Shown here: positions 34,200 through 44,015 of the stretch, piece by piece
How the letters are laid out: each line of letters starts with the position of its first letter
Numbering within the stretch: the stretch's first letter is position 1
Origin: Kitasatospora phosalacinea
GTDB lineage: Bacteria; Actinomycetota; Actinomycetes; Streptomycetales; Streptomycetaceae
Reading direction: 5' to 3'
Assembly: GCF_000716545.1 (NCBI RefSeq)
Contig: NZ_JNWZ01000054.1
Coordinates: 1 to 64,000, forward strand
DNA length: 64,000 bases
Made by a program: the position numbers and the translations under genes
The notes under the pieces: generated by a model
The model's input: only the letters and a program-made list of their open reading frames with translations
Told to the model about the DNA's origin: nothing
The model's database searches: none

Positions 34200-34639
34200 G
34201 TGTACTCCTGTGGTCTGTTGCTCTGCCGTGCGCGGAGGCATGGCCGGTCCGCGCGACGGTGCTCGTTCAGGCGAGGGGTGGTCAGGGGCCGGGCTCGCAC
34301 CGCGAAGCGCCGCAAACTGCCCGCCTGGGTACGAATCCTGCCCCGACCGGCACTGAGAAAGCCAATCGGGAACCGGCGTGGTTGACCCGAACAGCGCCCG
34401 CCGGACGGAGGTGTGACGCTCCGTCGGCTCCGGAGTGGCCGGAGCGGGCGGCGGTCGGGACGACACGCCGTGACGCAACCAGGGACGTACCGTACTTGTC
34501 GGACACGCCTCCCCGTCGCAGGGCTACCGTACGCCCTGGCACCGACAAGCCCAAACACACCCCTTGCCCTTGTGTCGCAAGGGCTCCGGCGCCCTCGTCG
34601 CGAGCCGGGCCCGGCGGGGGGCCGGACCCGGCCGCGGCA
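34200..34639. other. hup upstream region, no gene
   Basis: These 440 bases between the hup start and the malic enzyme stop contain no convincing gene. The hup promoter should lie here. On the minus strand a TACGGT hexamer near 34530 is 17 bases after TTGGGC, and CTTGTCGG and its inverse CCGACAAG occur about 50 bases apart. The last 75 bases hold the hairpin listed next. Confidence 0.5.
34566..34584. terminator. Small hairpin downstream of the malic enzyme gene
   Basis: GCCCTTG and CAAGGGC (34566-34572, 34578-34584) form a perfect 7-base stem with a five-base loop, about 55 bases past the minus-strand malic enzyme stop. A candidate terminator. Confidence 0.5.
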
Positions 34640-36115
34640 CTAGAGCTGAACGGCCGGGAAAGCGCCGGTGTCGAGCGTCCCGACGATGCCCGCGGTGGGC
34701 TTGTCCGGGGCCGCCTCGGCGCCGCCGCGGGCGGCCACCGCGGCGTCCCGGACGGCGGCCGCGACGGTCTTGGCGACGCCCGGGTGGAAGACGCTGGGGA
34801 TGATGTAGTTCGGGTTCAGTTCCTCGTCGGTGACGGTGGTGGCCAGCGCCCGGGCGGCGGCCAGCATCATCTCGGTGTCCACGCTGGCGCTCTGCGCGTC
34901 CAGCAGGCCGCGGAAGACGCCGGGGAAGACCAGCACGTTGTTGATCTGGTTGGGGAAGTCGCTGCGGCCGGTGGCGACCACCGCGGCGGTCTGCCGGGCC
35001 ACCGCCGGGTCGACCTCCGGGTCGGGGTTGGCCAGCGCGAAGACGATCGCGTCCTTGGCCATGGTGGCCAGGTCGTCGCCGTCCAGCACGTTCGGGGCGG
35101 AGACGCCGATGAACACGTCGGCGTCGGCCACCGCCTCCTTGAGGGTGCCGGTGCGGCCGGAGCGGTTGGTGTTCTCGGCGATCCAGCGCAGGCTGCCGTC
35201 CAGGTCGTCGCGGCCCCGGTGGACCACGCCCCGGACGTCCGCCACGGTGGCGTGCGCGACGCCGGCCGCCATCAGCAGCTTGAGGATCGCGGTGCCCGCG
35301 GCGCCGGCGCCGCTCATCACCACCCGGATCTCGCCGATCTCCTTGCCGACCACCTTCAGCGCGTTGGTCAGCGCGGCCAGCACCACGATCGCGGTGCCGT
35401 GCTGGTCGTCGTGGAAGACCGGGATGTCCAGCGCCTCGCGCAGCCGGGCCTCGATCTCGAAGCAGCGCGGCGCCGAGATGTCCTCCAGGTTGATGCCCGC
35501 GAAGCCCGGCGCGATCGCCTTGACGATCGCCACGATCTCGTCGGCGTCCTGGGTGTCCAGGCACAGCGGCCAGGCGTCGATGCCCGCGAACCGCTTGAAC
35601 AGCGCCGCCTTGCCCTCCATCACCGGCAGTGCGGCCTTCGGGCCGATGTTGCCCAGGCCCAGCACCGCCGAGCCGTCGGTGACCACCGCGACGCTGTTGC
35701 GCTTGATGGTCAGCCGGCGGGCGTCCTCCGGGTTCTCCGCGATCGCCATGCAGACCCGGGCCACGCCGGGGGTGTAGATCATGCTCAGGTCGTCGCGGTT
35801 GCGGATCGGCAGCTTCGAGGACATCTCGATCTTGCCGCCGAGGTGCATCAGGAAGGTGCGGTCGGAGACCTTGCCGATGCTCACGCCGTCGATGGTGCGC
35901 AGCTTCTCGACGATCTCCTGGCCGTGCGCGACCGAGGACGCCGCCACGGTGACGTCGATCCGCAGCGCCTCCAGGCCGGAGGCCGTGACGTCGAGACCGG
36001 TGACCGAACCCCCGGAGGACTCCACCGCGGTGGTGATCGAGCTCACCGCGTTGCCGGTGGCCGGGACCTCCAACCGGACAGTGATCGAGTTCGAGACGCT
36101 GGGCACCGTCGCCAT
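34640..36115 (-). CDS. NAD(P)-dependent malic enzyme with an N-terminal ACT domain
   Basis: A 491-residue enzyme that oxidatively decarboxylates malate to pyruvate. Residues about 9-85 form an ACT-type regulatory domain (SITVRLEVPATGNAVSSITTAVESSGGSV). The catalytic part has SMIYTPGVARVC, LGLGNIGPKAALPVMEGK (catalytic Lys), NLEDISAPRCFEIE (metal ligands Glu/Asp), VFHDDQHGTAIVVLA and the nucleotide loop VVMSGAGAAGTAI. ATG 36115 has GAAGGAA five bases upstream. The ACT domain implies amino acid or other small-ligand control. A 15-base palindrome lies just before the ribosome binding site. Confidence 0.93.
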   Translation of the reverse strand: MATVPSVSNSITVRLEVPATGNAVSSITTAVESSGGSVTGLDVTASGLEALRIDVTVAASSVAHGQEIVEKLRTIDGVSIGKVSDRTFLMHLGGKIEMSSKLPIRNRDDLSMIYTPGVARVCMAIAENPEDARRLTIKRNSVAVVTDGSAVLGLGNIGPKAALPVMEGKAALFKRFAGIDAWPLCLDTQDADEIVAIVKAIAPGFAGINLEDISAPRCFEIEARLREALDIPVFHDDQHGTAIVVLAALTNALKVVGKEIGEIRVVMSGAGAAGTAILKLLMAAGVAHATVADVRGVVHRGRDDLDGSLRWIAENTNRSGRTGTLKEAVADADVFIGVSAPNVLDGDDLATMAKDAIVFALANPDPEVDPAVARQTAAVVATGRSDFPNQINNVLVFPGVFRGLLDAQSASVDTEMMLAAARALATTVTDEELNPNYIIPSVFHPGVAKTVAAAVRDAAVAARGGAEAAPDKPTAGIVGTLDTGAFPAVQL

Positions 36116-36135
36116 CGACGTTCCTTCTTCCTGAA

Positions 36136-36150
36136 TCAACAAATTGTTGA
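36136..36150. promoter_or_regulatory. TCAACAAATTGTTGA palindrome in the malic enzyme leader
   Basis: Seven-base perfect arms with one central A, strikingly AT-rich for this genome, end 21 bases before the malic enzyme start. It resembles an operator. Binding here would block transcription or translation start. The rest of 36151-36396 shows no gene. Confidence 0.55.
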
Positions 36151-36396
36151 AGTTCATGCCGCTCGGCATGCTAGACCTCGATGGTCGCACCGACCAAGGG
36201 CTCGCCAGAAATAACGGTCGGGGAGTGTGCGGATCCGACAAACCGACCGGCCCGGAGCCGGTTCTCCTTGCCCGTCGGCAGGGATGCGTTACATTGGAAC
36301 GGCACCGGCTCGATCCAAGCCCCCGGGCCCAACCTTCGTCCCTTCGAGGGACCACTTGCCGCGAGGCGAGCATGGCGGGCCGGTGTTCAACGTGAC

Positions 36397-36428
36397 GAAG
36401 GCCCCCCACCTCCGGGTGGGGGGCCTTC
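36397..36428. terminator. Terminator downstream of helD
   Basis: GAAGGCCCCCCACC (36397-36410) pairs perfectly with 36415-36428 around a TCCG tetraloop, 14 bases past the minus-strand helD stop. Confidence 0.9.
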
Positions 36429-36442
36429 GGTCTTCCCGGCCG

Positions 36443-38737
36443 CTACTTCAGCAGCGCGGGGACGCCCGCGGCGTCCGGCAGGTCGTCCGGGCCGGACAGC
36501 ACCGTCAGCCGCTGGGTGGCCCGGGTCAGCGCCACGTACAGCACCCGCAGGCCCGCCTCCGACTCGCCCGCGATGCCGGTCGGGTCGGCCACCACCGTGG
36601 CGTCGTACTCCAGGCCCTTGGCCTCCAGGCTGCCCAGCGCCACCACGCGCCCGCCCAGCCCGGCGGTCCAGCCCGCCGCCTCGGCCCGGCGGTCCATCGG
36701 GACCACCACCGCGACGGTGCCGTCCACCTCGGCCAGCAGCCGCTCCAGCTCCGCCCGGGCCGCCGCGCCGAACGCCGCCGCGTCCGGCTCGCGGACCGCC
36801 GCGAACCGCGGGTGCGCGCCGGTGGCCCGCACCGCGCTCGGCGACGGGGTGCCCGGAGCGGCCAGCTCCAGCACCTTCGCCGCCACCTCGGCGATCTCCG
36901 CCGGGTTGCGGTAGTTCACGGTCAGCGTGTGCCGGCGGCGCGGCTTGCCCGCCAGCACCTCGTCCATCGCCGCCTGCGCCTCCTGCGGGAACGGCCAGGA
37001 CGACTGCGCCGGGTCGCCGACGATCGTCCAGGTCGCCATCCGGGAGCGGCGCCCGATCATCCGCCACTGCATCGGCGTGAGGTCCTGCGCCTCGTCGACG
37101 ATCACGTGCGCGTACTCGCGCCGCTCCTCCGGGACGCGCTCGCGCTGGCGGTACGCCCGCTCGCCGTACGTGGTGACCTCGTCCAGGCCGGTGAGCAGGT
37201 CCACCGCGTCCACCTCGCGCACCTTCGGGCGGGCCGGCTCGCCGAGCAGCACCTGCAGCTCGTCCACCAGCGCCACGTCGTGCGCGGACAGCTCGCCCGC
37301 GCCGCGCTCGTCCAGGTGCCGCCAGGACGCGGCGAGCAGCCGGGCCTCCTCCGGGGTGACCGCGCGGCGGGCGATCCGGTTGGTGTGCCGGTGCTGCTTG
37401 AGGGTGGCCAGCACCCGGCGCGGGGTGATCGCGGGCCACCAGGCGTCCAGGAAGGCCAGGAACGGGGCCTCGTCGGACACCTGCTCGTCGAAGGACTCGC
37501 GCTCCTCCTGGCGCTGCTCGCGCTCGGCGTACGTGCCCGGCTTCGGCAGGTCGCGGACCGCCTCCGACCACAGCGCGTCCAGCAGCAGGCGGCGGGCCCG
37601 CGGGCGCAGCAGGTTCAGCGGCGTGCCGCCGCCGCCCACCACGTTGCCGCGCACCGCCTTCAGCCGGCCCGCGTCCAGCCGCAGCACCCGGCCCCGGGCG
37701 AAGATCCTCAGCTCGGTCGGCGCGCCCAGCTCCAGGGCCGCCCGGGCGGCCCGGCGCAGCAGCTGCACCATCCGCGCCGAACCCTTGATCCGGGACACCT
37801 CGGGGCTGTCGTAGCGGGACGCCTCGATCCCGTCCACCAGGCTGCCGACCGCGCGGATCGCCACCTGCCCCTCCTCGCCCAGCGAGGGCAGCACGCCCTC
37901 GGTGTACGAGACCAGCAGCGGCGTCGGGCTGACCACCAGGATGCCGCCCGCGTACCGGCGGCGGTCCTGGTAGAGCAGGAACGCCGCCCGGTGCAGCGCC
38001 ACGGCGGTCTTGCCGGTGCCGGGGCCGCCGGTCACCAGCGTCGCGCCCGCGGCGGGCGCGCGGATCACCTCGTCCTGCTCCTTCTGGATGGACGAGACGA
38101 TGTCGCGCATCGAGTGGCCGCGGGCCCGGCCCAGCGTCGCCATCAGCGCGCCGTCGCCGACCACGGCCAGCTCCTCGCCGTCCAGCGTCGGCGCCAGGTC
38201 GGGGCGGAGCAGGTCGTCCTCGACGCCGATCACCTTCCGGCCCTTCGACCGGATCACCCGCCGCCGGACCACCCGGCCCGGCTCCAGCGGCGTGGCCCGG
38301 TAGAACGGCGCGGCGGCCGGGGCCCGCCAGTCGATCACCAGCGGGCCGTACTCGGCGTCCAGCACGCCCAGGCGCCCGATGTGCAGGCTCTCGGCGACGG
38401 CCGGGTCGGACGGGTCCAGCGGAGTCTGGGACGGGATCCCGTGCTCCTCCGGCGCGTCGGCCTGCTGGAGGTCGATCCGGCCGAACAGGAAGTCCTCGAA
38501 CTCGTTGTTCAACCGCTGCAGGTGCGCCCCGGCCCGGTACACCTGCGCGTCCCGCTCGGCGAGGGCGCCGGGCGTGCCGACCTGCACCCGCTTGGCGGCG
38601 TCCTCCAGGATGTACTCCGCCTCGGCCAGCTTCTCCTCCAACCGCCGGTAGACGGTGTCGAGATGCGACTGCTCCCCGGCGATCTCGCGGTCGCGGACAG
38701 TGTCGGATCGGTGCTCGGTGGAACCGTGCGCGCCCAA
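36443..38737 (-). CDS. helD: HelD-family RNA polymerase-associated ATPase
   Basis: A 764-residue UvrD-like superfamily 1 protein of the HelD class, which binds RNA polymerase and helps recycle or release stalled complexes. The N-terminal helical arm (SHLDTVYRRLEEKLAEAEYILEDAAKR) enters the polymerase secondary channel in known HelD structures. Walker A VTGGPGTGKTAVALHRAAF, VIVDEAQDLTPMQW, VGDPAQSSWPF, LTVNYRNPAEIAEVA and YVALTRATQRL follow in order. The start is uncertain; TTG 38737 is given, and a GTG inside TVRDREI is an alternative. Some Streptomyces HelD proteins (HelR) give rifampicin tolerance; I see no rifampicin-associated element upstream. Confidence 0.9.
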   Translation of the reverse strand: MGAHGSTEHRSDTVRDREIAGEQSHLDTVYRRLEEKLAEAEYILEDAAKRVQVGTPGALAERDAQVYRAGAHLQRLNNEFEDFLFGRIDLQQADAPEEHGIPSQTPLDPSDPAVAESLHIGRLGVLDAEYGPLVIDWRAPAAAPFYRATPLEPGRVVRRRVIRSKGRKVIGVEDDLLRPDLAPTLDGEELAVVGDGALMATLGRARGHSMRDIVSSIQKEQDEVIRAPAAGATLVTGGPGTGKTAVALHRAAFLLYQDRRRYAGGILVVSPTPLLVSYTEGVLPSLGEEGQVAIRAVGSLVDGIEASRYDSPEVSRIKGSARMVQLLRRAARAALELGAPTELRIFARGRVLRLDAGRLKAVRGNVVGGGGTPLNLLRPRARRLLLDALWSEAVRDLPKPGTYAEREQRQEERESFDEQVSDEAPFLAFLDAWWPAITPRRVLATLKQHRHTNRIARRAVTPEEARLLAASWRHLDERGAGELSAHDVALVDELQVLLGEPARPKVREVDAVDLLTGLDEVTTYGERAYRQRERVPEERREYAHVIVDEAQDLTPMQWRMIGRRSRMATWTIVGDPAQSSWPFPQEAQAAMDEVLAGKPRRRHTLTVNYRNPAEIAEVAAKVLELAAPGTPSPSAVRATGAHPRFAAVREPDAAAFGAAARAELERLLAEVDGTVAVVVPMDRRAEAAGWTAGLGGRVVALGSLEAKGLEYDATVVADPTGIAGESEAGLRVLYVALTRATQRLTVLSGPDDLPDAAGVPALLK

Positions 38738-38879
38738 GGAGCCCCCAAAGGTGCGGAGAAAAAGGCGGACGGAAGATCTTACAGGGAACCGGACACCTTT
38801 CCGACGACCAGGGCACCGGGAGGGCCCCGCCGCTCCCCGGGCCCCTGGTTCCGCGCCTCCTCCGCCGCGGGCCCTCCCG

Positions 38880-40025
38880 TCAGTGGTCGAGCGTCAGCCG
38901 GTAGCCGCGCTTGACGACGGTGGTGATCAGCCGCGGCGCGCCCAGCGCCTGGCGCAGGCGGGCCATCGCGGTCTCGACGGCGTGCTCGTCGTCGCCGCTG
39001 CCCGGCAGGGCCTTGAGCAGGTCGGCGCGCGGGACGACCCAGCCGGGGTGGCGGGCGAGGGTGCGCAGCAGGGCCATGCCGGCCGGGGGGACGGGGCGCA
39101 GGCGGCCGTCGACCAGGGCGGCCTGGCCGCGCAGTTCGAGGGTGTGGCCGGCCACCGGGAGGCGGCGGGCGCGTTCGGGGAGGGCGGTGGTGAGGGTCTG
39201 GACCATCGCGCCGAGCCGCATCCGCTCGGGCCAGACGGTGGGGACGTCGAGCTGGTCGAGCGGGGCGGAGGTGACCGGGCCGACGCAGACCGCCAGGACG
39301 TCGCGGCGCAGGGCGTGCAGCAGTTCCTCCGTGCGGCCGCGCTCCGCGGCCCGGTCGAGGAGGCTGATCGCGGCGGGCGCGGAGGTGAAGGTGACGGCGT
39401 CGAGCGCGCCGGCGCAGGTCGCGTCGAGGAGGCGGTCGAGCGGGCCGAGGTCGGCGGGCGGGAGCCAGCGGTAGACCGGGACCTCGACGACGTCCGCGCC
39501 GGCGGTGCGCAGCGACTCGACGAAGCCGGGCAGCGGGGCGCCGTGCAGCTGGACGGCGATCCGGCGGCCGTCGACGCCCCGGTCGAGGAGGTGGGAGAGC
39601 ACCTCGGTGGAGGACTCGGTGGCGGCGGAGAAGGACTCGCGCAGCCCGGCGGCCCGGATCGCGCCCTTGGCCTTGGGGCCGCGGGCGAGCACGGAGGCGT
39701 GGCCGAGGGCGGCGCGCAGGTTCTCGCCGAGGTCCCAGCCGTCGGCGGCCTCCAGCCAGCCGCGGAAGCCGATGCCGGTGGTGGCGACGGCCAGGTCGGG
39801 CGGGTCGGCGATCAGGGAGCGGGTGGCGTTGTGGAGTTCGGTGTCGTCAGCGAGCGGCACGATCCGCAGCGCGGGCGCGCGCAGCACGTTCGCGCCGCGG
39901 CGCTGCAGCAGGGCGGTGAGCTCGTCGGCGCGGCGGGCGGCGGTGATGCCGATGGTCCAGCCGGCGAGCGGGCCGCTCTCGGCGGGCTCGGGTTCGTCCT
40001 GCAGGCGTCGGGTCGGGTCGGCCAT
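38880..40025 (-). CDS. nnaR: HemD-like/winged-helix regulator of nitrate assimilation
   Basis: A 381-residue two-domain protein: an uroporphyrinogen-III synthase-like domain (about 20-270; WTIGITAARRADELTALL, FTSAPAAISLLDRA, VCVGPVTSAPL) and a C-terminal winged helix (about 290-380; VPPAGMALLRTLARHPGWVVPRADLLKAL, VETAMARLRQALGAP). This layout and its place next to narK match Streptomyces NnaR, a co-activator with GlnR of nitrate and nitrite genes. It probably acts as a regulator and not as the housekeeping HemD. ATG 40025 is used. The 176-base gap to narK on the same strand makes co-transcription uncertain. Confidence 0.9.
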   Translation of the reverse strand: MADPTRRLQDEPEPAESGPLAGWTIGITAARRADELTALLQRRGANVLRAPALRIVPLADDTELHNATRSLIADPPDLAVATTGIGFRGWLEAADGWDLGENLRAALGHASVLARGPKAKGAIRAAGLRESFSAATESSTEVLSHLLDRGVDGRRIAVQLHGAPLPGFVESLRTAGADVVEVPVYRWLPPADLGPLDRLLDATCAGALDAVTFTSAPAAISLLDRAAERGRTEELLHALRRDVLAVCVGPVTSAPLDQLDVPTVWPERMRLGAMVQTLTTALPERARRLPVAGHTLELRGQAALVDGRLRPVPPAGMALLRTLARHPGWVVPRADLLKALPGSGDDEHAVETAMARLRQALGAPRLITTVVKRGYRLTLDH

Positions 40026-40201
40026 GCGGTGTCGTCCTTAGGTGCGCCGTCCCGGGGCGTCCTGGCTGGGGACGGGACGGCGGTCGGTCGGGTGGGTGGG
40101 TGGTGGTCAATCGTGGCCGGTCACGGTGTCACCCCCGGGTCGCTCCGATTACCGGCGTGTTTCGCCGCTGGTCGGAACGGTCCCGGGGGTGTGACGGCGG
40201 C

Positions 40202-41572
40202 TCAGACCTGTGCGAGGGCGGGGGCGTCGGCGCTGGCCGCGGCGGGGGCGGGGCGGCGGAGGTAGACGGTCCAGGTGAGGGCGAAGCAGACGGCGTAGGC
40301 GGCGAGGAAGGAGACGAAGGCGGGGGTGCCGGACTTGGCGACCAGGAAGGACTGCCGGAAGGCCAGGTTGATGAAGAGGCCGCCGAGGGCGCCGACCGCG
40401 CCGATCACGCCGATCGCGGCGCCGGACATCTTGCGGGACCAGGCGGCGGCGTCCTCGGGGGTGTCGCCGGCCGCGATCCGGTCCTGGGCCTTGGCGTCGA
40501 AGATGCCGGGGATCATCTTGTAGGTGGAGCCGTTGCCGAGGCCGGCCAGGGCGAACAGGGCGACGAAGCCGGTGAGGAAGACCGGCAGCGAGCGGATCGA
40601 CGAGGCGTAGGTGACGACGCCGGCGGCGACGGCCATCGCGGCGAAGTTCCACAGGGTGATCCGGGCGCCGCCGAAGCGGTCGGCGAGCTTCCCGCCGAGC
40701 GGGCGGACCACCGAGCCCAGCAGCGGGCCGAGGAAGGTCAGCTGGGCGGCCTGCAGCGGGGTGCGGCCGAACTGGTTCTGCAGCACCAGGCCGAAGGCGA
40801 AGGAGAAGCCGATGAAGGAGCCGAAGGTGCCGACGTACAGCACCGACATCAGCCAGGTGTGCTTCTCCCGGACGATCGCGGCGAGCGATCCGGTGTCGGC
40901 CTTCATCGGGGCCAGGTTGTCCATGAACAGGGCGGCGCACAGCGCGGCGACCACGATCAGCGGCAGGTAGATGCCCAGGACCAGGCGGGGGTGCCCGGCG
41001 CCGGCCCAGGAGATCACGCCGAGCGAGACCAGCTGGATCACCGGCACCCCGATGTTGCCGCCGCCCGCGTTGAGGCCGAGCGCCCAGCCCTTGTGCCGGG
41101 CCGGGTAGAAGGCGTTGATGTTGGTCATCGAGGAGGCGAAGTTGCCGCCGCCGAACCCGGTCAGCGCCGCGACCAGCATGAAGGTGGTGTACGAGGTGCC
41201 GGGGTGCATGACGTACGCGGCGGCGAGGGTCGGCAGGAGCAGCAGCAGCGCGGAGACCACCGTCCAGTTCCGGCCGCCGAAGCGGGCCACCGCGACGGTG
41301 TAGGGGATCCGGACGAAGGAGCCGACCAGGGTGGGCATCGCGACCAGGAAGAACTTCCCGGCCGGGTCGATGCCGTACTCCTTGCCCATGAAGAGCACCA
41401 TCACCGACCACAGGCTCCAGATCGAGAAGCCGATGTGCTCGGAGAGCACCGAGAAGGCGAGGTTGCGCCGGGCCGTCCGGCGGCCGGTGGCCTCCCAGAA
41501 CGCGGCGTCCTCCGGGTCCCAGTGCTGGATCCAACGGCCGCCCGTCCTGCTGTTCGTGGTGGTGCCGTCCAT
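40202..41572 (-). CDS. narK: NarK-type nitrate/nitrite transporter
   Basis: A 456-residue MFS protein with about 12 transmembrane helices. Nitrate signature motifs are GGGNFASSMTNINAFYPARHKGWALGLNAGGGNIG (the first NNP motif, highly conserved) and the second NNP-type region SRKMSGAAIGVIGAVGALGG. The N-terminus (WDPEDAAFWEATGRRTARRNLAFS) is typical. It imports nitrate or exports nitrite across the cytoplasmic membrane. ATG 41572 has GAAGGAG seven bases upstream. NnaR lies directly downstream. I searched the upstream bases for a clear GlnR box and found none I would defend. Confidence 0.93.
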   Translation of the reverse strand: MDGTTTNSRTGGRWIQHWDPEDAAFWEATGRRTARRNLAFSVLSEHIGFSIWSLWSVMVLFMGKEYGIDPAGKFFLVAMPTLVGSFVRIPYTVAVARFGGRNWTVVSALLLLLPTLAAAYVMHPGTSYTTFMLVAALTGFGGGNFASSMTNINAFYPARHKGWALGLNAGGGNIGVPVIQLVSLGVISWAGAGHPRLVLGIYLPLIVVAALCAALFMDNLAPMKADTGSLAAIVREKHTWLMSVLYVGTFGSFIGFSFAFGLVLQNQFGRTPLQAAQLTFLGPLLGSVVRPLGGKLADRFGGARITLWNFAAMAVAAGVVTYASSIRSLPVFLTGFVALFALAGLGNGSTYKMIPGIFDAKAQDRIAAGDTPEDAAAWSRKMSGAAIGVIGAVGALGGLFINLAFRQSFLVAKSGTPAFVSFLAAYAVCFALTWTVYLRRPAPAAASADAPALAQV

Positions 41573-41720
41573 GGGGTCGCTCCTTCGAGTGCGGGTGTCC
41601 AAGACCCTGTGCCACTGACGCTAGGAGCCCGTGATTTCGGGTTCGTTGTGCGGTGTGAAGCGTGCGGAACCGTCCTCTCACCCGCCGCCGGCCCGGCGTG
41701 TGAGGGGCCGGGAACGCACG

Positions 41721-41751
41721 AGAGCCGCCCTCCGGAACGGAGGGCGGCTCT
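41721..41751 (-). terminator. Terminator of the tmRNA transcript
   Basis: AGAGCCGCCCTCCG (41721-41734) pairs perfectly with 41738-41751 around a GAA loop, 16 bases past the tmRNA 3' end on the minus strand. Confidence 0.9.
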
Positions 41752-41766
41752 GCGATGCACATGGGG

Positions 41767-42145
41767 TGGTGGAGATGCCGGGAATCGAACCCGGGTCCAG
41801 TGAAGTGGATTCAGGACTTCTCCGAGCGCAGTCCGCTGTGATTTTCTCGGCCCTGGCGGTCACGCGGACAAGCCGCCAACAGGCCCAGTCACTGTTTGGT
41901 TTCCCCGCCACCCCCGTGACCGGGGTGGAAGGTTGAGTTCCCTAGATTATGCCAGGATCCGGGTCGGGAACGCCCCGGGCTGACACCCATTCACTTTCGC
42001 AGATCAGGCTGCGAGAGCGAACTGCTGGGAATCGCGCTTAGAGTTGGCGATTATTTTTTTGCGACAGGTGGTTAACGAGATCATTGCCGCGTTCCTCGGC
42101 TCGCTTCTCCTGTTTCGACTGCCACTGTCGAAACCGATCATCCCC
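41767..42145 (-). ncRNA. ssrA: tmRNA (transfer-messenger RNA)
   Basis: 379 bases. The 5' end GGGGATG pairs with the 3' CATCTCC, followed by ACCA, so CCA is encoded. The T-arm is CCGGGTTCGATTCCCGG. The tag reading frame (42004-42048) starts at GCC and gives the peptide ANSKRDSQQFALAA followed by TGA; the ALAA end is the ClpXP/ClpAP degradation signal. It rescues stalled ribosomes together with SmpB, whose gene is directly upstream on the same strand. A TACTAT hexamer on the minus strand near 42209 is a possible -10 box. Confidence 0.97.
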
Positions 42146-42258
42146 ATGTTTTTTTGACAAACAACTCCGGCGGGAGGCGGACCGCCCTCCGGGTGGTGCA
42201 CCGCCATAGTACTCAACCGGCCCGTCAAGGGTCCAGCGCATTAACCGCGGGTGGCGGC

Positions 42259-42741
42259 TCAGCCCTGTCCGGAGCGCCGGCGGGCGGCGGCCACCGCCCG
42301 GTCGGTCTCGCGGCGGTCCTGCCGTTCGCGCAGGGTCTGCCGCTTGTCGTACAGCTTCTTGCCGACCGCGAGGGCGAGTTCGAGCTTGGCGCGGCCGTCC
42401 TTGAAGTACAGGGACAGCGGGACCAGCGTGTGGCCGGTCTCCTTCACCTTGGACTCGATCTTGCGGATCTCCATCTTGTGCAGCAGCAGCTTGCGCTTGC
42501 GCCGCGCCGAGTGGTTGGTCCAGGTGCCCTGGGCGTACTCGGGGATGAAGACGTTGTCGATCCAGGCCTCACCGCCCTGGACGTACGCGTAGCCGTCGAC
42601 CAGGTTGGCCCGGCCCTCGCGGAGCGACTTGACCTCGGTACCGGTGAGCACCATGCCGCACTCGTAGGTGTCGAGAATGGTGTACTCGTGCCGCGCCTTC
42701 TTGTTCTGCGCGACCAGCTTCTTGCCCGTTTCCTTTGCCAT
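42259..42741 (-). CDS. smpB: SsrA-binding protein SmpB
   Basis: A 160-residue tmRNA partner that binds its tRNA-like domain and replaces the missing anticodon arm in the ribosome. The core includes [34 protein letters not shown] and [16 protein letters not shown], and the basic C-terminal tail ([23 protein letters not shown]) enters the mRNA channel. ATG 42741 is used. It lies 44 bases after ctpA and 113 bases before ssrA, all on the minus strand. Confidence 0.97.
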   Translation of the reverse strand: MAKETGKKLVAQNKKARHEYTILDTYECGMVLTGTEVKSLREGRANLVDGYAYVQGGEAWIDNVFIPEYAQGTWTNHSARRKRKLLLHKMEIRKIESKVKETGHTLVPLSLYFKDGRAKLELALAVGKKLYDKRQTLRERQDRRETDRAVAAARRRSGQG

Positions 42742-42785
42742 AGCCCGGCCATTCTCGCACCTCGGCGGCGAACGCGGCAGCCCCT

Positions 42786-43964
42786 TTACGGCGCGGCGGG
42801 CCCGGCGGGGTCGGTCGGGCCGGCGGGCCGGGCGGGCGCACCGGGCCCGGCAGGGTCGGTCGGCCCGGAGCCGGTCAGCCCGTCCAGCACCCTGAGTGCG
42901 AGCGCCCCCGGGTCCTCGCCGGCGGCCGGCACGTCGGGCTGGACGCCGGTGCCGTCCGGGGAGCGGCCGGCCGGGGTCTGGTAGCGGCCGACGGTGAGCT
43001 CCAGCACCGAGCCGTCGGCGAGCCGGCTGGGCTGCTGGACGGTGCCCTTGCCGAAGGTGCGGCTGCCGACCAGGACGGCCCGGCTGCGGTCCTGGAGCGC
43101 GCCGGCCAGCAGTTCGGCGGCGCTCATGGTGCCGCCGTCGACCAGCACCACCAGCGGGACGGAGGTGTTCCCGCCCGGGGCGGCGGTCAGTTCGCGGTGC
43201 TCGCCGCGCACCTGGTAGCTGGCCACCGGTCCGCCGTCGAGGAACACCGAGGCGGTGGCGACGGCCTCCTCGACCAGCCCGCCGGAGTTGCCGCGCAGGT
43301 CGAGCACCACGCCCCGGGCGCCGGCCGCGGCGGCCCGCACCTGGTCGCCGACGCCCTCGGTGAAGGCGTGCACGGCGATCCGGGCCACTCCGGGCGCCGG
43401 GTGGTCGGCCTCGACCTCGCGGGTGGACAGCTCGGCCCGGGTGAGGGTGAGTTGGCGCACCGGCCCGGCCTCGCCCCCGCCCTCGACGCCGACCGCGACC
43501 GCGCTGCCGGCCGGCCCGCCGCGCAGCCGGGAGACCACCTCGGTGACCGGCAGTTGCTCGGCCGGCGTCCCGTCGACGGTGACCAGCCGCTGGCCGGCCT
43601 CGATGCCGGCCCGGGCGGCGGGCGAGCCGGGCAGCACCTCGGCCACCAGGGTCGGTCCGCCGGCCTCCCGGTCCACGCTCAGCCCGACGCCCGCGTACCG
43701 GCCGCCGGTGAGGTCCGCGTACTGCTGCGGGCTCAGGTAGGCGGCCCAGCGGTCGCCGCTGGCGCCGACCAACTGCCTGGCCTGCTGCGGGCTCAGGTCG
43801 GCCCCGGTCAGGTCGGTGGCGGGCGGCCCGGCGTCGGACGACGAAGGGGCCCGGGAGGAGCCGTCCGGCTCTCCCCAGGCCCCCGAGGCGGCTCCGGCGA
43901 ACAGCACCGCGCCGAACACCAGCCCGAGCGTCATCCCCTGGCGTACTCGCGGTGCTGTCGGCAT
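42786..43964 (-). CDS. C-terminal processing peptidase (S41) with PDZ domain
   Basis: A 392-residue exported serine protease. The signal peptide or anchor is at 11-30. The PDZ domain (about 90-165) shows [41 protein letters not shown]. The S41 core has [24 protein letters not shown], catalytic Ser in [16 protein letters not shown] and Lys in [13 protein letters not shown]. It lies between ftsX and smpB in a minus-strand gene row. CtpA homologues trim cell-wall enzymes and their regulators, which fits the FtsEX neighbour. The C-terminus is Pro/Ala/Gly-rich. Confidence 0.92.
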   Translation of the reverse strand: MPTAPRVRQGMTLGLVFGAVLFAGAASGAWGEPDGSSRAPSSSDAGPPATDLTGADLSPQQARQLVGASGDRWAAYLSPQQYADLTGGRYAGVGLSVDREAGGPTLVAEVLPGSPAARAGIEAGQRLVTVDGTPAEQLPVTEVVSRLRGGPAGSAVAVGVEGGGEAGPVRQLTLTRAELSTREVEADHPAPGVARIAVHAFTEGVGDQVRAAAAGARGVVLDLRGNSGGLVEEAVATASVFLDGGPVASYQVRGEHRELTAAPGGNTSVPLVVLVDGGTMSAAELLAGALQDRSRAVLVGSRTFGKGTVQQPSRLADGSVLELTVGRYQTPAGRSPDGTGVQPDVPAAGEDPGALALRVLDGLTGSGPTDPAGPGAPARPAGPTDPAGPAAP

Positions 43965-44015
43965 GCCAGCGAGTCTAGGCGGGCGGGTGCGCCGACCGGT
44001 AGCACCGACGGTGCG

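Noticed and set aside
38738-38879. Rifampicin-associated element upstream of helD
   Set aside because: I looked for the long GGGGCTT...AAGCCCC-type inverted repeat and found only GGAGCCCCCAAAGG-like fragments without the second arm.
41573-41700. GlnR box upstream of narK
   Set aside because: Short TCAC and GAAC pieces occur, but the spacing does not fit the GTNAC-n6-GAAAC pattern.
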